Source: Dendrolimus kikuchii | Lineage: Eukaryota; Arthropoda; Insecta; Lepidoptera; Lasiocampidae | Direction: 5' to 3' | Length of the DNA stretch: 64,000 nt | Assembly: GCA_019925095.2 (NCBI GenBank) | Contig: CM034411.1 | Location: 10,550,001 to 10,614,000 of the forward strand | Shown: positions 42,601 to 54,600 of the stretch, in pieces | Layout: every line of letters starts with the position of its first letter | Position numbering within the stretch: the first letter of the stretch is position 1 | Translations under genes and position numbers: made by a program | Notes under the pieces: generated by a model | Told to the model about the DNA's origin: nothing | Database searches by the model: none | What the model saw: the letters and a program-made list of their open reading frames with translations, nothing else

Positions 42601-45600
42601 AAAAAAAAAATAATGTTATTATTATTTGTGCATGTTAATCTTCAAGAAAGTCGAAGGTCCTAAATTTCAAATTATAACAGTACACCTTTTTATATGGAAA
42701 ACAGAACTGGTCGTCATTCAAGCTGCCGATCGGCAGGCTAAGCGAGTACAGCTCACTGCGCAAACTTCTCATCGAGAAGTGGAAGATCTACGATGGACAG
42801 TTCGGTGAGTAGCATTATAAGCTCTTAACATGTTACTCGTTATGTGCCATTAATTCAATACTCTTTTACTATTAACTCCTACTTTTTTTTTATGAAAATG
42901 AAAATATTTATTTCTTAAGAAACAGATTTGAAGTCAGTTGCTGGAATCTTCTTTTAAGCAAAATTTACTTGTGTCAGAAGATCCCTCTCTTCCATACCTT
43001 ACATATTACATTGTATTTAAAAGTTTCTAAAATATTTTAATGCCATAGAGGACATAACACTAATATTAAAAATATTTTATTACAAATTGTATAATTGTAT
43101 TGTAAATAAAGTTAGTGTACTTAATTTTCATTAAGTACAAAACATACTAATCATAGCAAAATATTATATTACACTAGCGACCCGGCGCGGTTTCACCCGC
43201 GCTCTGTCCCGCTCCCGTGGTATATAGCGTCATGTTATATAGCCTATGACACTCCCTGTTAACGTAGCTTTCCAACAGTGAAATAATTTTTTAAATCGGT
43301 TTAGTAGATCCAGAGATTACCCCCTACAACGTCACAAACTTTACCTCTTTATAATATTAGTATAGATTATTATATTGAATTGCTAGAAAAATATTTACTG
43401 AACTTAAATATATTCATTAAGTACAGAACATAGAATTATAATAGTATTTATCCTACTGTTTCATCCCATTTCGCTTACCTTCAACATTAGGGGTTCGAAG
43501 ATGTTTTGCAACAGAAACAAAAACAACGGCAGAAACCAAAGCCTGCGAAACGACAACAGAATCGATCCACAAATTCCCAAGTCTGTCGGCGAGATATACT
43601 CGGGAGCCTCTCTTATGCATAATGCCTCACTTCGTCGGGAAAGTGGCGCTGTGACCGCGATTTTTTGGTGCTACTGTTGTAGTTCCTCGTCATGTCAACG
43701 CGAATGAAAATTTGCTGACATCTGTTATAGTTCGGCCGTCCTATAAAGCCATATTTGGCATCTATCAAACTGATTTTAGTAGTCACGTGAACTATCGATG
43801 ATGATACGATTAGAGATTAGAATCGATATAGGAAGTCACACATTACCGAATCCATTAAAATACAACTATTTATTATTTAGAAAAAAAATATGTTTCGTGG
43901 CCTTTATCTTTAAAATGTAGAAAATATGCATAGCTCAACTACGTTTTATGTTTAAACTTTTCGATTATACATCAATCTCCAGATCACGTCACTAATATTT
44001 AGGAAAAAGAGTGTTGACAAAGATAGCATTGTCATGTGTTACGTTTCCAAAGACAGGCTAATTAGGGTGTTTTAATTTGTATATAAATTATTCTTGTACT
44101 GTTACAAAGTTATAATAATCACAAAATTTAAAGCCCGACTTGACAGTTCTCATTACAACATATTCATATTACTCAACCTTCATAAGAGCCAAATTTAATA
44201 TTATTTTTTTCCACAAGCTGCCAGCTGCCATCAGAACTGCCACGCCAAAACCAAGAGAATTATATCGTCCTTTTTTATTCTAATAGAAATTCTATGTATT
44301 TAGAGGGAGAAAGCATTAGTTTAACGTTCATTTCAATTATCTGTATTTGACCTCAAATTTGTGGTGCTTCCTAATTAGCCGTGTGTGACAGTTCCGGCAA
44401 CAAATCTGTGGTCGTTCCGTCTTAAGGGTTAATAAATTAATTGTTTCAGTTTTGTTGATGTTATTCAAAGTTACGTTCCATAGATATTATTAAGTGTCAA
44501 ATCGGGCTTTTTTTGTGATTATTATTTATGTGAAACTTCAAAAGGGGCTTCTTAGAACGGCTCAACTATAGTAACAAATAAAATGTTTTTATACTTTGTG
44601 AAAGAAAAATTTAAATATTATTGTGTTTCCGCAGACCGCCGTCAAGCGGCGCCAAGGTTCGTGATCAAGCCTCAGTCGGCGTTCTGCTACGAGGGCCAGT
44701 CGGTGAAGCTGTACTGCCGCATCATCGCGTGCGCCACACCCACTGTCACCTGGTCCAGGAACAACCACGAGCTCAGGCAGTCCGTCAAGTTCATGAAGAG
44801 GTATGTAACCCTTATTCTACTTCACTTTTTTAAGGTTCTTTTCTTAACTTATGATTCTAGAAGTAAATTCTGGTTGGTTTTGGGAGTATATGACCCATTT
44901 AACTTCTTTTTTTTTCTATTTCAAACAAAAGCTATTTATGTATAATCACATGATATATATAAGCCTGAAGGTTTCTACAGCATCTTGAAGTCGGTGCAAA
45001 GTGAAACAAAAAATATTATATATTTCAATGTTCTGTTTTTTTAAACGGCAGACAAATACACACATTGTATATTCCCAGGCTAAGCAAGTTACGCTTGTAT
45101 TATGGGTAATGTACATCGGGCCACTCTGGGGTCGATCCCACCAGACACCGTGACCATAGTAAATAACAAAAAGTTCGTTTCCAAAATTTACCATGCTTTA
45201 GGATTCGAACCCGGAACCTCTGCGTTTCAGCGAGTTCGGCCGGCTAAGACTTAACCCGCTCAACAACAGAGGTCGCTATTGCAGAGATATGTATAGCAAT
45301 TGTTTTTGTTTTACTTGGCATCGACTTCGAATATAGTATTTTCTTAACTTTTCGCGACTAGTACAAATAATAATACTAAATTTTAACGCTTGACATCTTT
45401 ATCTTGCGTGATCACGGCTACTGAGAAGTGGCCGAAACGTCGGAATCAGAAAAAATATCGCGCTTAAAACTTTTAAAACATAGTTTAATTAACCGACTTC
45501 AATTATTTTTTTACTCGAGTGCCAAGTTTGTAAATTTCTTTATTACCTTATACCTTCCAAAAGGCTTAATGGATTTCGAAAGTTAAGGTATCGTTATATT

Positions 45601-48600
45601 TGTCTTAAAAATCCAAGTGCCCTTAGATAGGTGGTTGAAAAAAAAATGCAATTTTTGGCGCGAAATTTAATACGTTAATAAAAAAAATAACCAAACCTAT
45701 CGAGTAGGCTATGAAAATTAAGGAAATTAAAAGGGGTTTACAAAAATATATGTAACTTATATGTTTAAATTTAGTTAGGAGAATAATAAATTGGTTTAAA
45801 AGTTTTTGATAGCGTAAAAATGGACCATGTTTGTGTCGGACTTCGTGCTATCATATGAAATTTATAATAGGTCCCAATCATATTTAAAACGAAACAAATA
45901 GGAGTGTGCCGGGACACTAAAAAGTCTAAAATAAAATAAATAATAAAAGTAATAAAAACCTGACTGTAAAAAAGACAAAGTAAACTCTGCTTTGGTTTAA
46001 TATACTTATCATGAGCCGGCAGCCTCAGTTAAGTACCCCGCATTAAGTTTAGTAGCAGGCGCGACCCAATCGCAAATTATAAACCGAAAGAAAATGAATG
46101 GGTTCCGCTCACTATTAAACTTAATGCGGGTATTTAACTTAGGCTTTCAGCTCATAATATAGTCTGTTAAACCGAAGTAGACTATACTTTGTTTATAGTT
46201 TATTTTAATTTTGTGTTCTGTTCTCAAACCTGTTTCGGTCTTTTTAGTGCATTACTTTTTAATTTTCTATTTTGCAGTCGATTTTTTTATTTTTTTAAAT
46301 ATTCATTTTTTATATCACTAAACTAACTTCGTCCACATGGAATAGTTACTTTGGGCTAACGGTAACTTTAACCCGCGACTTTGTTTACGTAGAAGGTGCC
46401 ACGCACGCAGCGGAAGCTCTCAAAAGAAAAAAAACCCGATTTTGAAACATTCTTCATTGGTGCTCCGCTCTTACTGGTTTTAGCGTCATGATATATAGCC
46501 TATAGCCTTCCTCGATAAATGGGCTATTTAACACTGAAAGAAATTTTCAAATCAGACCAGCAGTTCCTGAGATTAACGCGTACAAGCAAACAAACTCTTC
46601 AGCTTTATATATTAGTATAAGATGAGATTTGAATTCTCACAGAATACAAAATCGGAATGCATAGAAATATACAAAGCCATGAATTAAGAAGTAATTTTTA
46701 ATATCAACATTTCCTCCCTAGATACGTCGGAGACGACTACTACTTCATTATAAACCGTGTGAAGTTGGAAGACCGCGGCGAATACATCATCAGGGCGGAG
46801 AACCACTACGGATTCAGGGAAGAAGTAGTCTTCCTAAATGTACAACGTGAGTTCATATTTAATGCATTCCTATTGAAAATGCGATACATCTTTTTTTAAA
46901 TAAAACATTTTTATTTTATTTCCAAAACTAATGAAGCTACAACTTCGTTTAATGAACATTAAACAGATCCTTAACTTATTCTTCTCGCTTTGTGAAGAAA
47001 GCCTTGATATTAAGAAAACAAAATGTGTTTTTTAAATTCTTCGGTGTTAGTAAAGTAAATTAATAAGTTTCAAAAGAAAGGTAATTTTATTATTTAGTTT
47101 TAATAATTTATTTCTAGTTTTCCCCTCAGAAATGTCACAGTATTATGTTAGATTGTATAATTAATTTTAGTGTATTGATTATATATTATAACTTACTATT
47201 TATATTTCTATTCTTATTCATGATCACAAGTACCCATCTTTGTTTTAAATATATTATTCTGTATGGCTTGTCCTTTAAATCTATGGAAATAATGTAGGTT
47301 ATTTTTTTATAATAAATAAAAAATAGAATATATTTTAAGTTACATATATCGAGGGCTTCATAACAAATGGGCGTACAGATAAAAGTGCAGTTTTACACAA
47401 GGGACAAAATTGTGAATAAAATAAAACTAATTGATTGTATAAGGCTGAAAATTGGAATACCCTTCTGTGTAGGTACACTTGCATACTGGTAAGACTTTCT
47501 AAATTGTAACATGCATGGTTTTTAGTAAACAACAAAAAAAATGCATTTTTGCGTATACGCCTATATATTATGAAACCCTCGTTTATATTACTAATTGATT
47601 ACAAGAATAGTGTAGCCATAGACAAAAGAAAAGTATCGAGTAAGCACCTTCTAAATCGATAGATTAAATCCTTTGCAACATAGTAATAGTACCGTTTTAA
47701 TTCAATCTAAATGTCACATCAAACAACGCAATGCGATAATACAAATAAATTCGTCTCCACGCGAGACATGGAGATTAATTGTCAATGCGCAAGCGCACAT
47801 AATTAGGTCACGAATGCAGACATGTCTATTTCGAGTATTAATTATAGGATTTTCATTTGCATTATACAGATTTTAATCCAGGATTCATCTAGATATTCTT
47901 AATTTTGTTAAATCCATCCAACACTTTTGACACTGCACATACATAAAAATTTCAGATTTTATTTTTCAAAATAGAGTACGGCCTCGCCCAGACAGACAAA
48001 AACGACGACCTTTGTGGATTATCAAGGCGTCCGGATTGTGGTCTGCATTATTGTAATCGTAATAAAACATGATCAATCTAAGTTTACTTCTTCATCCACC
48101 GCCAGGTGGTAGGGCATTTGCCCGACTGGATGGCTACCACCCCTGGTCTATAGTATGCCGCCATAACAACCTTGTGTTGTGTTCCGGCATTAGTGACCAG
48201 GTTCCAGACTCACTTAAGAGAGCAGCAGCGCATTTGTAGCACTTTGTTGTTGCAAATGTCCATAGGCGATGGTAACCGCTTCCCATCCAGTGGGCCGTCT
48301 GCCTGTCTGCTGTACTCCAGCAATAAAAAAAAAAAAAATCTTACATAATATGTTCATGCCAACATGAACACATTCCCAAGGAATTACATATATTTAATCT
48401 GCACACTCATTGGATATGAAGTTAAAAAGGGAGTTTTTTGGCGGGAACTGAAAGGAGATGTTGTGCTGTGCAGTTTTATATTCTAAAAATGTGTAAAATT
48501 AGTCTAAAATGAACAATAGTTGTAGGATATTGCTAGTTTTTGAGTAGTAATTATGTGCTTTGTGAGAAATGTGAACTGTAACGTCAAATGTGGCCTTTTG

Positions 48601-51600
48601 AGTTGTCACAAGAACTCCGTTGAATGGCACTATAACTATAGCTGATAACCTACAGTTCAGCTGTGCTACACATAGGTTTAAGAAAATGAAGAAATTACAT
48701 TGAATCTAAGATCTGGCTCAAAGGCCTAGATGCCAAGCCATAAAATCCAAAAAAAAAATAAGTTAAAAAAAGAAACCTAAATTTAATCCTTTTTGAATTT
48801 TTTTTAATACTCTATAACTGTCGCCTCCGCCCGTCCAGATTACCGTGATCACCGAATAAACGGGTCTCCACATTAGCAAGACCCTAATGTAGTTCATTTG
48901 ATATTTTTGTCCTTTAAATAGAACAATTCCACATGTTTTTATTTTATTTGGGTTTATGGCTGAGCAGCTAGGCCTTTAAACCAGATCTTAGATTACAATA
49001 TAGTTTCTTCGTTTTCTTAACCCTATGCATAGCTCAGCTATAGACAACTCGAAAGGCCATATTTGACTATACAGTTCATATTACTCACAAAAACACTTAA
49101 TTACTACTCAAAAACTATTAATATCCTACAACTACTCTTCATTTTAGAGTAATTTTACACATTTGACAAGCTTTTATTTAACTTGCAATGGATATGTATG
49201 TAATATATGTAAGTTCGGATGGAATCTTGCAATTTAAATTTGACCAACCCGGTTTCCGATTGAGCTGAAATTTTGCACGCATATGGATATAGCGTGACAA
49301 TGCAATAATATCATGAAGCTGATCTGATAATGGAGTCGGAAGGTGGCCATGGGTACTCCTGTACTAAACAAGATAGACCCGTCGTGTTTGGGCTCGTTTT
49401 ACTTGTCTTGGCTAGCACTCTGCTGCTACATGATATCCAGGGTCTCAAAAGTTTGTATTTAAAAACCTTTTTAAAAAAGCTTATTTAGAAAATAAAACTG
49501 CACAGCGCAATGTCTCCTTTGAGTTCCCGCCAAAAACTCAACAATGCACATGATTGGGCTTTCTACAGATTCGTGATGAGATTGTTCTTATGTCTTTGGT
49601 GACAGCTATCCCGAAGGTGACCCGCCAGCACCTGCCGGAGGCGCCGCGTCGCCGCGAGGCCCTCCCCTACACTTTCTGGCAGGAGTCCTCGGAAACGGCT
49701 CCCGTGTTCACCTTCCAACTTCGGCCGCGTGTCATGCAGGCGAGGGACACGTGCAAGTTGCTCTGCTGTCTCAGCGGAAAGCCCACGCCCACGGTTAAAT
49801 GGTAAGTTCGATTGTTTTGCCGCCAAATATGTTTCAAGCGTTGAAAAATAACATCACACCACATTTGTATACGTATATACTATCCGTGCGCAGAAGGTTT
49901 GCCGACAGCGCCATGGTGTCATGCGTCGATGGTCAGTAGGGTTGACAAAAAAAGGTTACATAAATAGTTGTTGCAATAAATTTATTATTGTATATACTTT
50001 ACATAAGTATATACAATAATAGTAAGTAGTCATCGGCAAACCTTCTGCGCGCGGTTTATACATTGTTTTTCCTTAGAAGATTATTTACGGACATTACAAA
50101 CAGAATTTTTGCAACGAATTACTTATTTATTTATTTATTTAATTTGTTTGGGAAACATACAATAATTAATATTCTTAAATATAAAACACAATATTAATAC
50201 ATATATCAATCAAGTTTCCACTAAAAAAATTACACTATTTAATGGTGTTTAAATGCCTTAGACAACTCAAACTACATCTAAACGTAGATATTACATTAGA
50301 AAATAGTTTATATTTATCATCTAAACACCCAATTTAACAAAAAAATTATCCAATTTTTTTTCTTGTAAGAAAAAGCCAGCTATCTGTCAATATTGAAGGT
50401 CATTAACAATGTCGCATCTCAAATAACGCATTAAACCCATCACCGTATCTGCATGAAACGGCCTAAATCTTTAACACTAACGCAGATGAAGCTCCAGCAT
50501 TAGACTTACAAGTTTTTAATGTCGTCAACCATTCGTTGTCCAGCGCTGAATTTAGGTCTTTTTTATATGAGAAAAACAGGCAAAGAAGTAGAAGAGCCAT
50601 TCAATACTTACAATAAATGTGTTTCCCGACTTGATTCGTTACTTCTTTTTACTCTCGGTGCCGGTAGTTTTACTGCCAATTCTCCTTTCCGAAGCACAGC
50701 GAGTCGCATTTTTTACGTTAGATTTTAAGGATTTAGCTAATTTAACACTGCAAATTACTCTTCGTTCAGGTACAAAGACAGAAAGGAACTATCGAAGTAC
50801 GATTATGCGATGACTCACTCTGACGGAGTGGTCACGATGGAGATCATCGACTGCCGGCCGGAGGACAGCGGCAAATACACTTGCATCGCCACCAACGTCC
50901 ACGGCACCGACGAGACCTCTTGCGTCGTCATCGTTGAAGGTACTGTATTACGAGAAACTATTTCTATTTAGTCTCTTCCCCAAGTTTCATTTCAGTTTTT
51001 TTTCCTGAAGCTGGCAAACATACAGGCAACTCACCTGATGGAAAGTTGTTATCGTCGTCTATTTATGTTTGTTGCTAGCCAGTAGGAAAATTTATAACGA
51101 CACTCTTATAGAACTCCATAGCGTAGCGCAGAGGTAAAAACTTTAGGAGGAGGTTCCCTCCAGATCATTGTTGTACCCGGAATAAACCTTTTACAGCTAT
51201 TGGGTAGTTGAGAGTGGTAGCTCAAAGAAATTAATTTCGGTATACATTTATATATACACATATGTTTATTATCGACATGTATATATAGCTCAAGCTATAT
51301 ATTTTATTTGTGTATTATCTGTATTCCACACTCTTCTACTTCTACGTTCCTCGTACAGTATATTACAGCCTACAAACGATTACATCTCAAATGCGTGAGA
51401 ATAGCATTTATTGCTCCACACATTATGTCAGGGGCTATATAACTCGTTATAAAATATTGTACACTCATTGCTCTCCGCCATTACACAAGTCAAAGCAACT
51501 TAAGCATATTTATTTTAAACAAATCCTTATATTATTCGCTAATTGTGGCTATAACATAGTATAACTAACTTTCAAAGGTAACTCACGTTATCATATTTTC

Positions 51601-54600
51601 AAGTAAGTATGCTAATGTTGACCTGCCGAACCAATCTACCTGCCATTGTTATAAAGTAATGGCATATATTATTATGTTGTATATTAGACTAGCAAACGTC
51701 TTGTGCCTCCATGAAGATGATTCCGAAACTTGAAAACGTGTGAAGCTATTTTTACTAAAGGTCCGTTCCTATATCTTATTAATCATTTATTCGCCTTACT
51801 GTGTGATAAAATTTGACAGAAGCTCGATACAAGTAATGTCAAAATTCAACCAATTGTAAGACAAGTGAATAGTACTCGTGAGATATACTATAGGAACCGG
51901 TCATAAATGAAAAGAGTTTAACAACTCATTCAAGGAGTTGGAAATAGAACTCTATTCTAATTAGTCATTAAAAATATTAATGTTTGGCTCCTTTAGGTGA
52001 GGTTACGTCACCAGAACAGCAACAAATGGTCCACAACTTCCTCCACTCTGGTGACAGGAGGTACATCGAGAAACCAATTAAACCAGCACCACCGCCTATT
52101 ATTACGAAGACAAAGGTAATTATTACAAAGACAATTATTGTATTTATTACAAAGCCAAATGTAATTATCACACAGACAACTGCAATTATAATATAGGCAA
52201 ATGTTTTTATTACAAATCCAAATGTAATTATTACACAGACAACTGCAATTATAATATATAAAAAAAATTAAATATAATTAAAAATCAATGTATTTATTAC
52301 AAAGATTTTTTTTTTTGTATTTACAATACATATTTTAGCACATGTCAAAACAAAACATATAATTAAAAAAATCTTTATTCCCTAGGTGACGATAGACCCG
52401 CCCTCGAAAACGACACCCAGACCGAAATACTCGCCACAGAGTTCAATTGAGGCGGGCAAGAAGAAGTACGGAGCGAAACTGGACTCTGACGCCTCGTCAA
52501 GGTCGAGGAGTACCACCAAAGAATTAGTCTGTATGTATCATCTATCTAATATTTGGTTTAATAAGAACAAAGTTTAGTTTGCTGTATTTAGTTTTATCTT
52601 AAGGCTCAGTTGTAGTGAATGTAGTATATTTGTTATTCAGATACCCGCAATTGCAAATTATTAAAAAAAATATATGTTTCTTTGTGATAAAAGCGTGCGT
52701 GTAAGTTTCTCGAAAACTATAAAATGATTATTGTCTAAAAATGTCAATGTGGTGTGTGTGCTATTTAATACAAATAAAATATGATACGTTTTGAACAATT
52801 TGATCTGCCAGGAAAATCTCGTTTCTCATGAAATGTATGTAGGTACTTTGGCCCTTTTAGCACACCACCAGATCCCATTTTTTTTTTTAATAGAACATTG
52901 TAAATTGAACATTACTCAAGTTACCGTCAAAAATTCAAAATTAAAAAGTTCGTTTTGGTGACGAGAGACTATTTGGGTTCCATATATATTATTTATTGGT
53001 AGCAGTTTTTTTTATTATTTTCGCCTACTCTGTTTATGTTTATTAGGTAGTTGAATTTATGAATTAGTTATTTTTTTTAATTGTTGTACAAATAATAATA
53101 ATTATTATTATTGGATTGTATTTTGAAAATTATTATTTTTTAAATTAACAATTATTTAATTTACAGTACCAGCGTCGGACTCTTCGATGTGCAAGCCATC
53201 GTTCGCGCGCGCGCTTCCCGACGTTTTGGCGGCCCGTGATGGCGCTCCCTTGCTGCTCTCATGCGCCGTGAGGGGCGACCCTGACCCCAGGGTGGAGTGG
53301 TACAAGAACGGCAAACCTCTGCACTCTTCTGAGGTGAGATATGTATTCTAAAATATTTTGACTGCCTGTGTTCATAAGCTTGCTAAAGTAGTGCGTATAA
53401 AGCTGAGATGCAAGAATGTTGCTGTCTTGCTCTCTCACTAGCCGAAGTCGCATGCCATCTCTTTCACATACTGTCTAAAACTTGACTCGACCTGCGCAAA
53501 CTCACCTATTGTATAGTAAGAGCAAAACTTACATAAATACATCTCTGAAGTTAACTTCAAGTCGCTTATAATTATAAAGTTGACCTGGTTTGTGTAAAGT
53601 TGAGTTGAGAGAATGTTGTTGTCTTGCTCGCTCACTATCCGGACACGCATGTCATCTCTTTCACACTTCACAGGTGTAATAAACGTTATCACTTGATTGG
53701 ACCTACGTAAAGTTATGGCGCTAACTTCACTCGAGACGTATTCAAGTTTTGCGCATTTTGCATATATTTCGATATAAAACAATTAGTTTAACTTTAGTAT
53801 ATACAACGTGTGTGTTTGTCTGTGAATTTATTTAGATGTTTAATATGCATTTGAAGGTCGTGGACCTGAAATATAAGAACGGCGTGGCGTCGCTTGCGAT
53901 CAACGAAGTGTACCCCGAAGACGAGGGCGAATATTCGCTGAAGGCCATCAACAGTCAGGGCGAGGTCGAAACTAAATGCAAGGTCTCCGTCAAACGTGAG
54001 TATTATAGGGACATCAATATCCTTGTACTATAAATAAAGTTGAAGAATTTGTTTGTTTGTTTGAACACGCTAATCTCAGGAACTACTGGTCTGATTTGAA
54101 AAATTATTTCAGTATTAGATAGCCCATTTATAGAGGAAGGCTATAGGCTATATATTGACAAGACCAATAGGAGCGGAGCACCAATGAAGAATGTTTCAAA
54201 ATCAGGGGTTTTTTTTTAACTATTCCACGCGGACGAAGTCGCGGGCAGAAACTAGTATAATATAAATTCAAAGAGTTCCGATAAAAAATATCTCAAAGTT
54301 GCGGGGTAGTTTAGATTTACATAAATTCCCCCTATAATGGGAGGCCTAAGATCAGCAGAGGGACATTTATTAGCTGATATTATTAAATAACTTTAATTAC
54401 TCGTATAATAAATAAAATCTGCTTTATTTTGCTTTTGTCTTCAATGTAGTGATTCCAACCACGGTTGTCGCTAGACTCATTCTTTGGAAGACGGGGTTCG
54501 AATATACTTCCTCTTACAATTCAATATAATCGAATACAATGCAAGAAAACTTAACTTATTTGTATTGTATTCTACTCATAGTCCCTCAAGACTATAAGTA

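Noticed and set aside
49569..49605. Longer form of exon 32 starting at the AG at 49569
   Set aside because: Joined in phase to exon 31 it meets TGA within three codons; the AG at 49605 is open and matches the projectin linker.
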